Positions 10,606-21,123 of a DNA stretch of 29,727 bases are shown here, in pieces. Every line of letters starts with the position of its first letter. Position 1 is the stretch's first letter. Made by a program: the position numbers and the translations under genes. The stretch is taken from NCBI RefSeq assembly GCF_000003605.2, contig NW_003112973.1, positions 73,023-102,749 on the forward strand, given 5' to 3'. Source of the DNA: Saccoglossus kowalevskii (lineage: Eukaryota > Hemichordata > Enteropneusta > Harrimaniidae). Below the pieces are notes generated by a model. It did not search any database, had not been told where the DNA came from, and worked only from the letters and a program-made list of their open reading frames with translations.

Positions 10606-10690
10606 CTAGACTAGAAAATAACTCTGCTAACCACTTTCACAGCATCTAAAACGTCCGCCATGTTGAGTTGTCATGAATATTCATGATATG
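10606..10690 (-). other. Probable first exon (noncoding), upper bound approximate
   Basis: A good donor (TCTAG then gtgaaa) ends at 10606. Upstream lies the cluster of promoter-like motifs at 10652-10695. The transcription start is not visible; the upper bound is a guess. This exon would carry the 16-codon upstream ORF. Confidence 0.4.
10611..10661 (-). CDS. Upstream ORF in the leader, 16 codons
   Basis: ATGGCG at 10661 opens MADVLDAVKVVSRVIF and stops at TAG inside the probable first exon, before the donor. The start context (caacATGG, A at -3 and G at +4) is better than that of the main ATG. If the first exon is real, this uORF would be expected to lower initiation at the PDZ start codon. 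The ATGGCGG is also a YY1-type motif, so it may be kept for DNA binding rather than translation. Confidence 0.35.
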   Translation of the reverse strand: MADVLDAVKVVSRVIF

Positions 10691-10735
10691 ACTCATCACT
10701 GATATGGCTCGCCCAAGATCACTACGGTTTAAATA
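10652..10735 (-). promoter_or_regulatory. Candidate promoter of the PDZ gene
   Basis: Within 84 bases lie CCGCCATGTTG (YY1-type, 10655-10665), a perfect 16-bp palindrome TCATGAATATTCATGA (10671-10686, POU/octamer-like), an AP-1 site TGACTCA (10689-10695), and on the minus strand TATTTAAA (10735-10728), a possible TATA-like element. The position just before the first leader exon fits a promoter. Function is inferred from motif content only. Confidence 0.4.
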
Positions 10736-11500
10736 GAAATGTCATGTTATTCTATTATTCCGCCTGTAACTCACCCGAGAACTTTAGTGCATGGTTAAAT
10801 ACTCATGTTTTCCTGTTTGACCATGACCAGGATATATGAGGAAGTTGTTTTTTGGCGCATTCTAGTGGACTATGTTTTTTGTGTAATGCGGATGAATAAT
10901 TTATTGAAAAATAACCCCCGGTGTTTGTATACATCGACCTCTTATACAACATTACGTTGAAATATGTGAAATTACAAAAAAAAGAATTTAAAAAAGGAAA
11001 TTGTATTTGTCTTATTTCGTCTACCTTGCCCAACTGTTATGTAAGCCAGACTCCTATCAGCGATCTTTACAAAATTATACATCGTAAGAATCTATGTCAC
11101 TAGAAACAAAGTGTTTGCATAATTTTAAAGTGAGATAAACTGACTCCAATCAGTGATCTGTACACGTTAATGCACATTTTAGTTCTTGATTACACATCGT
11201 AAAAAGTATTTGCATAATTTTTAAGTGGAGTTGGGAACCGATGCTAAACACCAGATAAACTGTGATAAAAGACGAGTTACATAACAGTAAAGGGAAAGAG
11301 AATATGACAAATACAATTATTAAACATCCCAGCTCCCTGTGCTTATCATATTGCCCATAGCAAGAATCTATTACATAAGGGTATATAGCTTAGATATCAA
11401 AAATACAAAACACACACGTAATAACACCAGAACACCCGCGAAAAAACACCCTGAGACGAAAACTATTCAGTTTTCACACAGAATCACTCATTTGCATTAA

Positions 11501-11625
11501 AGCGCGGTGGTCGTCGCGCAGCGCGTGTTCGAATTTCATGTAAATAAACAATGCATTTTACACGAGTTGTATACGTCGCTATGAGTCCCATATCGAACAA
11601 GACGCGGCGCGACGACTGCCGTCCT
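11501..11625. mobile_element. 125-bp TTAA-flanked inverted-repeat element (MITE)
   Basis: The left end AGCGCGGTGGTCGTCGCGC and the reverse complement of the right end AGGACGGCAGTCGTCGCGC align, and similarity continues inward to GTTCGA on both sides, giving imperfect inverted repeats of about 37 bp. TTAA stands immediately outside each end (11497-11500, 11626-11629). TTAA target duplication is typical of piggyBac and Kolobok elements; which superfamily this belongs to cannot be told. Too short to encode a transposase. Confidence 0.7.
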
Positions 11626-12837
11626 TTAATATTTCTAATATTTGCTTTTGTCTCAGTCGGGATTTATGATAACCTCGCATTTTGCCAGTGCGTGACCTCA
11701 TGTTAAGGTCTGTGTGTTATATATAATGTCTAAACTATATAGTCAGCTAAACACAACCATTTCACGTGTTTTCTAGACAATTTAAATATCGTCTAAAACC
11801 TACACTTTTATTTTATTTTGAACCGACACTTTTTTATTAGTGACACACAATTACTGCAATATTGTGTGTTTTCTAAACAATCTAAATATTAGTTATAAGC
11901 TAGCTAATGTATTAGCAAGCTATGCTTTCTAAAATTTAGAACTACAGTAGATTTAGATATCTCATACTTAGTGGTCTAAAGTGGCAGTTATGTTTTCTGG
12001 ATTTTAGGAAACACATTCTCGCACTTAGACTGTTGACAATCCTCCGGGGTCTAATGTAATTGTGCATCCTAAACATTCAATTCGAACGCCGAAGGCGCTT
12101 GATATGAAATGCGAAGCATACTTCCTGTCCCGGCGTTGGCAATTTATTCACGCCTAATACGTGTATACATAATATTTATTAATAATAATGTCGACAGTCT
12201 ACCTCGCACTCCATACACACAATGCGCTGATGTATAATAATTCATTTCACTTCGTGCTGGTATTTGTCAGACACACAGTTGGTGTGGTATAGGACTCTAC
12301 ACAACCATTGTATTAGGTCTAATGTATTCAATAAATTTAAGTAGAACTCAAAATGTCATATACTTTAAAAGGAAACATTATTTACAACCTTTTCTTGCAC
12401 AAATGACCATTTAAACACTAAAAAACAGTATTTTGCGATCACAAATTACTTTTCATCCTTTTATCAAGCCATCATGTCGTTGTGTGTTATGTAATAGATA
12501 CGTTTTATAGTTCCATAAATACGAGAAACGCCATTAAATTGACTTTCTATTCTTCGCCTAAGCAATAATGTCAAGCAGTTTTAAAAGTTGTAATCTCATC
12601 AAACGTATTTCCCAACACTTCTCGCACCCATGAGCCCCCGCGACGACTCACATCCGGGTATTCAAATTTGTCCCATGCATGCATACGGCGTAGTGACAGA
12701 TCGTTTTAGAAATACTATTTTGTGAAGACTTCGCATCAGTAGACTTTATAAATCGTCGGTTAAACGTTTTGACCAATGTATTTCAGACGAATGATCACCA
12801 TGGAAACTGGTGATACAAATTCGTTAGATTCCTTCAC

Positions 12838-12886
12838 TAAATAAATAAATAAACAGATAAACAAATAAATAAAATAAATAAATACA
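12838..12886 (+). repeat. AAAT-type microsatellite
   Basis: taaataaataaataaacaga followed by more aaat units; interrupted by two ca changes. Confidence 0.9.
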
Positions 12887-12945
12887 TTGTGTGTTATCTC
12901 ACAATCGGTCGGCGAACACTTTGTAGATAAGAAAGAATGACTTAC

Positions 12946-13005
12946 GTACAAAGTCTTTGCATGTCGACCGAAAGTTATCTCAGTCTCCTGTGAGTTGGAT
13001 TTCCT
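12946..13005 (-). CDS. Possible 60-nt coding exon, unassigned
   Basis: On the minus strand a good acceptor (atttatttccag) and a strong donor (TTGTAC then gtaagtc) enclose 60 nt, open in frame as RKSNSQETEITFGRHAKTLY, phase 0 on both sides. Other frames stop. No family is recognised and I found no convincing partner exon, so this may be chance. It could belong to an unseen neighbouring gene or an alternative 5' exon of the PDZ gene. Confidence 0.2.
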
Positions 13006-14055
13006 CTGGAAATAAATCTGGAGACAAAAGAAGCGTTGTGACCTTCGGTGTATACAACTATAAATAATTTATTGGAATACGCCGTTTTGATGTGGTTGCG
13101 TAAACCAATTTTTACTTCGCCGTCATTATACCCCTTCATCCTCGTTTTGAATCGCTTCTGATATCCACTCACAGCGGAAGATGATGATTTTAACAGCAAT
13201 AGCGCCCCCATTCGTCGACAAAGGAGACGATACGAAGGAAATGTGAACACCTTAGCTAAAGCAAAGTTCTTATCAGTCAGGTATTGAGGCACATTTGATG
13301 AATGGCATACAGCTATTTTAAAGTGATTTACTTTAGAACTAATTTAACAAGAAAACAGAGCACGACAAAAACAATTCCCTATTGCGTTGCTGACATGTTT
13401 TTTGTCATCGTTATCCCACTTACATCATCTATATACCGTTGATCTCATAAAAGAGTGGTGTAGACGTACTGAACGATACACTAGGCAAAGCGTGGAAATG
13501 TGTAAGGGCCGCGTTATATTATAGTATTTCACTCATGCAAAAAAACTATTTACGTAATTTTTAGTGTGTATTTGATGCTATGTCTAGCAGACTGGCAATA
13601 ATCAGATAGATGACTAGACACAGAGCGTAATTGTGACATTATCTAGCGTAGCATCGGGGATTCGACAGACAGATATGCCGTATAAATCAAATGAAGCAAA
13701 TTTCGTTACTCGAAATCTAGCTATAGTTTTGTGAATGCATTTGGATTTGTGTTACATGTTGCCGAGAGATTGCCTATTGGTATTCAAGGTTATATATGCG
13801 ATAACATTATTAGGGTCACGCAGCAGAATTTTGAGGAAAATGTGGCACTACATTACGCGACATAATTAAACATATATGTGTCGGGAATGTAACCATGGCG
13901 ACTTCCAGAAGTTAATTAATGATATATGCCTCTACTTAACGTTGGCTGTCCTTGGACATGTATTACCAATTTCCTCCAATTTGTATAGCCGATAATGGTT
14001 TGTTGAGTGCGATTACGCCACAACTCGTCATCATCTAATGACCGTCGATAGCCTG

Positions 14056-14105
14056 NNNNNNNNNNNNNNNNNNNNNNNNNNNNNNNNNNNNNNNNNNNNN
14101 NNNNN
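14056..14105. other. Assembly gap (50 N)
   Basis: Fifty undetermined bases. It directly borders a tandem repeat on its right, so the repeat may have broken the assembly and the real distance is unknown. Confidence 1.
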
Positions 14106-14109
14106 TTGA

Positions 14110-14465
14110 ACCCCTATCTCTTATCAGACAGAAATAAACTGAAATTGTCTACCCCTTGTCAGACAAACTGTGGATATATGAAACCCCTTTCCAGACAGTA
14201 AGCATAAATGGTACCAAAGGGAAAACAGGTGGGCTTTACAGAAAGAAAAAATCTGCTCCATTCTCCTGATTGTTGGATAATTCAAGCTCTAGAGCCGGTC
14301 TTTGGAAAATATGGACCCCCTTTCAGACAGAGATAATTAAAAAGGATACCTCTTTTCATACAGACAGGATAAAATAACATACCCCTTTCAGACAGAGATA
14401 ATTAAAAAGGATACCTCTTTTCATACAGACAGGATAAAATAACATACCCCTTTTCAGACAGAAGT
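14110..14465 (+). repeat. Degenerate ACCCCTTTCAGACAG repeat with 65-bp dimer
   Basis: The motif acccctttcagacag or close variants recurs at about 14111, 14150, 14182, 14313, 14348, 14381, 14413 and 14446. From 14313 onward it settles into alternating 37- and 28-bp spacings, i.e. a 65-bp dimer present about twice with near identity (acctcttttcatacagacag then acccctttcagacag). Translated on the minus strand it yields repeated CLK(R/G)G-type peptides, which merely reflect the DNA repeat. Confidence 0.85.
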
Positions 14466-15424
14466 GGTGAATTTGGGACCCCTTTTGGCGGCACTTATAC
14501 CTATAGCACTTCAATATGAGTACCCCCCGGGATATGCAGCACACTAGGGGACACGTCAACATATGTTACACATGCATATACAACACGCTGGAAGACACGT
14601 CAAATGATCGGTTCGGATAAATGCATATCATAAGTGAAGTCAATTTTTAAATAAAAAGTTTATCGTATCATCTAATGACCACGTGGCCAGCTGTCGCCTC
14701 AAATGTGTTAGACAGACAAGTATACACACACAGAATACGATAAAGTAAATAAATAAATCTCACAGATTTATTTGTGTTTTGCCATTTTTCATGTTTTGTA
14801 ACCCAGGTTTGACGCAAAATCACCTCTGTGGTGTCACACGGGTATCATATGACATCACACACAAATAAGGTAATTATATGCAAATAACTAGCGAATTATT
14901 TTCTGTAGAAAGAAAATAAAAATAAAAATAAAAAATACAGCAGGGATGTGTGCGTTGATTTACTACCTCAAAAGCCATTTTGGCCCCGGGGAATATTTGG
15001 CTCATTATTGCGTGGATTTGAAAATTTAAAAATAATTGCAAAAAACGCAGCTTGTCGCTCTTTAAGGGATTATTATATAGCAAATCGGCAAAATAGTGCC
15101 TTAATAACCTGAATCTAAATAATAGTTATTTGCATACTAACAACGGCCACTGTGAAATCAAATTATATTTGTATGTTTGCCCTAATATGGCGATGACTGA
15201 CGAGCGTGATCACAGACGTTGACGGGTTCATTGAATAATTATAGAGGACACTTTTTAAATGTATTATCTATCATTAGCTATGAATGATGTATACCATAAA
15301 ACAACAAGAACATGCCCGGGGATATACTGATGTCAAGAAGATAATGATAAAAATATTTTTGAAATTCAAACTAATAAGGTATCTGCCCGTCATTCAGCTT
15401 GACAGGATACCCCAAACACGTAAA

Positions 15425-15434
15425 TCTCGCGAGA
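15425..15434. promoter_or_regulatory. TCTCGCGAGA palindrome, second copy
   Basis: Exact second occurrence of the CGCG element in this AT-rich window. No exon could be tied to it on either strand, so promoter function is only a possibility. Confidence 0.3.
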
Positions 15435-18249
15435 CTTTCTGGTGATAGATAGTCGGTTCTCTAAAATAATATTTTTTTGTGAGTCGATCGGTTGGTTACA
15501 AATAATGGTGATAGTGGATACCCTTTTCGGTTGTGAATGTTTCAATCGTTTCCATGGTTTTCATTTCATCACTTATCAAATGGTTGCGTGGCGACATAAA
15601 ATAATTCTATATTATCATATTATATATGTTAATATCATGATTTTAAAAGCACGTTAATAAATAATATTGCGTCTCAGTTTGTTCCACTTGAAACGACTTA
15701 ATATAAGTTGCGCAAATGCACAATACGAGTAAAAAGAATATCTCGGTGATTGGAATTGGTGAACTGGTTGTCAAATCGGTTGGTAAACTATATATTGGAT
15801 TGTTATGGCATCTATTTATAAATACAGCCCGGGGTGAACTCACCTGGATATCCACGTAGAACCCCGGACTTATCGTAACTATCTCTTTTGATACATCTTC
15901 TAATATATCAGTGTCAAGTCTATGTCAAAGTCAGGCGCATCATCATACAAATCAATATTTGACACATGACCTCATACGTAACCTTTGATCCGTACACTGC
16001 ATTAAGTAATAGTCAAAGTGGCCAAATCATCTTCGAGGAGTGAAACGTAATTTAAGCAACTCTTATATAGACAAAATAATTGGGTGACCCCCAACCGAGG
16101 TTTCTTTAGCTTCAAGCGTTTCTGTGTTCTTCTTGAATTGAATATACCTACGTCTATTTGCCATATGTCATTACACGTGCCGCCATTCACAGTAATAACG
16201 TAGATGATAACAATCTCAGAAGATTGTGGCGTGGGACGACGAACACAGCAGATATAGTCACGAATCACAGCGATGGACTGGTCATGCGAGCTATACAAGT
16301 TTCTGGCTGTGACGCAAATTTCAACCAGTGGTATATCAAAGTCAACCCATCACTTGTAATCACGTGACTTTGACTTCAGTATAAGCCAGCTCTCATTCTC
16401 TCAGATTTGTTGCAATTATTTAATGAGCGAAAATTCTTCTCGGAAACTACTGATCTGTCTAAAATATTCGGATAGTAACCGCACGGCGATAACCGGTATC
16501 CTTTGCTGACCCCCTTCCTTCTTTCAAAATATCATGTTAGTACATTCTGTTGTAGTTTACCCATAATTAACCAAATAAGAAAGTATTAGTAATATTATCA
16601 CAGCAAGTTTCCCGGCACACGCACGTCCCAGTACGCTGTCCTTGGGTTGATTAAACTTGTAACGTTCGTTGACAATCATATACACGAGTTTTCTTCGAAA
16701 CAAAACGGAAATAAGATCTTCCCGTCATTGTCCCTTCTCAACTGGCTATTACCTTTGCTATTCTGATGCGTGCGTTGATCTAACGTATTTGATACACGGT
16801 TGTCAGTTGATAATACTCACTTTTTGTATTCGATAAACCGTCGGTTTTCCCCATCTTCATGAACAAATCCGATTTACAGTTTTTGTAATAACATATAGTA
16901 GGCGTTTTGTCTGGGGACTATTTCTATTTTAATCAGCTTAGTTGCTCTGACATAACTCATTTTCTACTATAATGATACAGAAATTGTTTTTCTTCTTTTT
17001 TTTTTGCCTACTCGACAATGAACTAAAACTATCTTACAGGCTGACACGAGGCGAGTTTGTATTAGCAGCCCGCAACGACACTAACTGAGACCATCCCTGA
17101 GAAAGAATATGCTGGAAAGACTCGACATGGTCTGCAGGTTACTGCAGGTCATCGAAGTACGTGTGTTCCCACCCCCTGCATGTGCTGAACCGATACACGT
17201 ACGTGCATCGTTTATGACCACAGTGGCATAACAATGGTTACCATTTAAAGAGGCCATATTTTCAAATATTTGTAATGGCTTGTATCTGGGTATGGAAATA
17301 TAAGCGTAGTTTTTGTAGCATAGTATTCTTCATAAAAAAATAAAAAATGCTCACGTATTTACCTAATATATACCCATATACAAAGTTACCCATAATGTAA
17401 TTATAAAATAGCGATCATTTGGCGAAACTTGACCAAATATTGAATTCGCCACATATGAGATGTGTACTAGGTTCTAGTAGAATATTACTCGACATGTAAG
17501 CATATTATAACGCGTATAACAGTAACAATATCTGTGCTTGAAGTCAACGGTGTGTACACATGTTTTGGTTCACTATAAATTGATGTTCACTACAAAACTT
17601 TCAAATAATATGCAGTAGTTTCCCTGGATTTATAATAGTTCTTGACATTAACTATTTGTCACCCAGCAAATTGTTGAGATTGTCAAATGTCCATTCATTT
17701 TTCAGACAACCTATATTCTGTATTCAACGTTTTCATCTTTGTAACATAAATTTCATATATATGAAAACATAGAGGAAATGTGTAATTGTCGTCAAGAAAT
17801 TATTTCAGCCATTCACTGTATCAGTAGATATAAAAAGAGCGTTCCCTTTCATACAATGACGCATTGTGACACAGAGGGCGCCCGGTAACGCATCACTAAA
17901 ATCAAAAAGTGTGTGACATAGGTTAAAAATAAATTGCCACATATGGAAGGGGGTTAGTTTTTCATTAAGAGTACAAGTGAAAAAATGGATTCCTTCACTG
18001 TCTAACTGTTACGTAATGAGAATATTTCAATACTTGTGAACACGGATAAATTACCATTTTTTTCATTCTCAGAATGTGGTGCAGCGTTCTAGTACCACCG
18101 TTTCCTTCTCAACTACCATCCTCCCTCTTCGGCTATAGTCTGTGATTGAAATCCTGACAAACTTATAACTATGCCAGATGCACTCATAATGAGTAAAGGT
18201 AATGTGATTTCAAATTTAATTCAGTATAACGTATTACAACACACTGCAG

Positions 18250-18257
18250 TGACGTCA
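18250..18257. promoter_or_regulatory. CRE-type palindrome TGACGTCA
   Basis: Perfect cAMP-response-element palindrome in noncoding sequence; a single 8-bp match without a neighbouring gene carries little weight. Confidence 0.2.
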
Positions 18258-19130
18258 GGGATAAATTATGACCCGTTGTGGCCCCTAGGATTTAGCGACT
18301 GTTATGCGCTGCACAACACTCAAGTGATTATCCACAAACGTTGACGAAAACAAATGCTTAATCAATAATTGTAGAGTTCGTCTACAAAGTATATATAATG
18401 CTTCCAATATCGGGTGAATCCTTTGCACACGGTCCTGGTGCCGGATAGCACGCAGCGCCCTCCTTTTAATGGCCGTGCAATTACTGAAAGGGAATTACAG
18501 TTGCGTTCCATAACTCTTCACACGTGACGCGATGACGTAAATGTGTCAGTAATCGAAACTCAGCTGAAGATGAAGAGCACGTTCTATTTTTTATAATCAG
18601 TATGAGTGATTGAAATACACTTAAAGATGTTGTCACGTGATTTATCAATCTACCTCTCACGCGCACACGTCGCGGTGTCACACGTAAATGTTGAAGAAAT
18701 CATAGTAGTCCCTAGTTCTGACGCGTCATTGACTCGCCCCGTATGCATGACATACAATCAATAGTCACATCACCAGCACCCGCACACTTGCAAATATTAA
18801 TAACATCACAAATGGACGTGTTTATTATTGGCTACCACACGGCTTCTTTCATTGACGCAAAAAATGTATACCACGCTCCACGTGTATAAAACGTCATGTT
18901 TTCAAAGAAACTCGCGTCAAATAAGTCCACACAGTAGAATAAGGTTAATAGAACCTCAGTAGTCTGAGATAGAACCAAATCACACAAAACTGCATGCAAT
19001 GGCCTATTCTCGTTCACAGATCACGATTTCGTGTTGCCTATGATATTTTAGTTAGAAGTCGTCCTTTTCCTAAGTGTAAATTTGAACAACACATTATGGT
19101 GAGTATATTACTCTGAATGCCGGCCACCAA

Positions 19131-20000
19131 GAAACATTTACCTTTTAGCCCGTCACAGAACACGTCCGAGACGGGGCTCATGGATTTAGTTTTGGGCGTT
19201 CGTTCGTCCGTCCGTGTCACGTCATATCTCCGAAATGTATTATCTGATTTGAACATAACGTCTTGGACGAATTGTTTATTGTAATGTGCAGTAGCGCAGC
19301 AAGTTTCATGAACATTTAGGGGTATTTATAGGTAAATTGCATGCAAATGCATTGATCAATTTCATTCAAACTCCACACATAGGTATCACATAATACGTTA
19401 CATATATTGATAGACACAATTTCACAATTTTAAGGGTGTCATTTTGTGTCAAAATATATTATTTTTGATCAAAAAATAAGGTGAAAATAGTTTTTTTTTT
19501 CAATATTCAAACTTTGCATTAACCAATTCCATTCAAACTTAGAATATTTACTCAGTATTATTAGACAGAGCTTCAAGGAACATTTCGGGGCTATTGCAAA
19601 ATTGGAAATTGACTTGTTCCAGTTGAATCACGCACTGCCTTTGTCTTGAACGGGGGCTTTGACATACTATGTCTTGTTAATTTGTGGTTCATCTGTGCCA
19701 ATGTACATCTCCAGAGATAATTCACAATGGCGGTTTATTCCACCACAGCGTAATTACAAATAACAACTTCTAATAGATTTAAAATGGTCATATATTTTTC
19801 CATTTTTTGTAATTCAAACGTTATTACCAAGTTTCATTTGGGGCAAGATCGAATGACATGATCAGACAAACTTCAAAGTTATCCATGGTCGACAAGTCAT
19901 AGTAAATGGTCGTTAGAGTAACATAACCGGGCGCACTTGGTCAACTTAAAAGGCACGTGGTCGACTGGCTAACATGACCGGGCGCCAAAGTACAAACTCT
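19131..20000. repeat. Probable dispersed repeat region
   Basis: The segment carries a gttcgttcgtccgtccgtg stretch followed by phrases that recur in altered form (aagtttcatgaacatttagg near 19300, gcttcaaggaacatttcgg near 19570, aagtttcatttggggcaag near 19829). Its right part has two related units (cataaccgggcgcacttggt near 19922 and catgaccgggcgcc near 19973). This style resembles decayed multi-copy elements of invertebrate genomes, but I cannot define ends or a family. Confidence 0.35.
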
Positions 20001-21090
20001 CTGAGGTGTTTTCATTCATATGCCAGTTCTTTCGCAGCAAAACAAATGTTATTACATTTATTGAACCACATAATAATCAATTATCAAGTATACCTTCTAT
20101 GTTAGTAAACTGAGAGGCTGCCTGTAGTCTTTTAATACGGTCAGATTATACAGTTTAGAGGTAGAGCAACATATTGCTGAGAAAAATACAATACTGTAAC
20201 TTAGGAAAATATATTGAGAAATGAGATTTCTTTTCAGCTGCAATTTTGTTATTACAGTATTCATTACCAGATATATAATAAATTATATATTCTTGTATCC
20301 CAACTTGAACTCAGAATTGTAACTTGTTTTATTGTATTATTATTCTTCTAAAAAAATATAAAAAAGCAGAAATAATAAAAAAAAAATGATTGAATCTCAT
20401 AGGACTAACCGACGAATTCATTACAAACCTTTTTAATTGGTAAATTCAACAACCCTCGACATAAATCGCACTGAATTCGAGAAAACTAATTTTATTTTAT
20501 ATGCAGTATCGCATTTCAAGCGAATCGCACTACAATCACGTTTGAGTAATAAATTTCTTGTTTTTTGCTTTTTCACTTTTCTAAACCTTATCGCCAGGCA
20601 GTTGTAATCCTCGCGTGTTGACACACCCCTATGGACGCCATGCTTAAATGCAAGAATGTAGAGTCGTTTATGAGCGCACCAAACACTAAAACACGCATAC
20701 TTACGTATGTAGACCGACAGCGGTAATGGTAAATCACCATTCCTAATGACGAGCATAGACGTTTACAACGCAGACTAAAATATTTCCAATCAACGCAATT
20801 GACAAGGGGGATCGCCTTTCCGGTTTCATTTCTAAGCGCGTGATTAATTTGACATTCTGATGTCACTGTTTTGTGTCTGTGTTCATTAGGGTGTGTCAGG
20901 TGTAGCCCAAAATTACATGCATTCCAATGGGACGCAAACTAATAATTACGTTGCAGGTTTGAAGAAGCTAAATTTAGATCTCAATTAGACCCTACACATA
21001 GTCACGTAGTCGTAACTCTGTGCTGTGTTGGAACCAATACCATTTTTTTTTCTTAATTTACAAGACGTGAGCAGCAAGGGCATCGGCAGC

Positions 21091-21123
<33 letters not shown>

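Larger units (their letters stand above)
10736..14055. other. Intergenic stretch upstream of the PDZ gene
   Basis: No established gene. It contains the MITE at 11501-11625, an AAAT-type microsatellite at 12838-12886 and one weak minus-strand exon candidate at 12946-13005. GC content and CpG frequency rise locally near 11500-11620 because of the MITE. Confidence 0.5.
14466..19130. other. Stretch without an established gene
   Basis: AT-rich noncoding sequence. Noted inside: an (AAAAT)n run near 14912-14936, a TCTCGCGAGA palindrome at 15425-15434, overlapping open frames on both strands at 16002-16367 without known similarity, a possible short start exon at 17109 and a CRE-type TGACGTCA at 18250-18257. 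None adds up to a gene. Confidence 0.45.

Noticed and set aside
10611-10661. MADVLDAVK... as the true N-terminus of the PDZ protein
   Set aside because: The frame stops before the donor. If cut earlier and spliced into 10378-10344 and 9916-9886, it again meets a stop at the TAG overlapping the later ATG. No splice choice links it to the PDZ frame.
16002-16367. Overlapping open frames of 98 (minus) and 69 (plus) codons
   Set aside because: No family resemblance on either strand and no convincing splice pair; mutual shadowing of one stop-poor stretch.
18060-18170. Minus-strand stretch reading VRISITDYSRRGRMVVEKET, reminiscent of a C2-domain strand
   Set aside because: Only about 30 codons, no good donor in frame and no other C2 motif; resemblance too thin.
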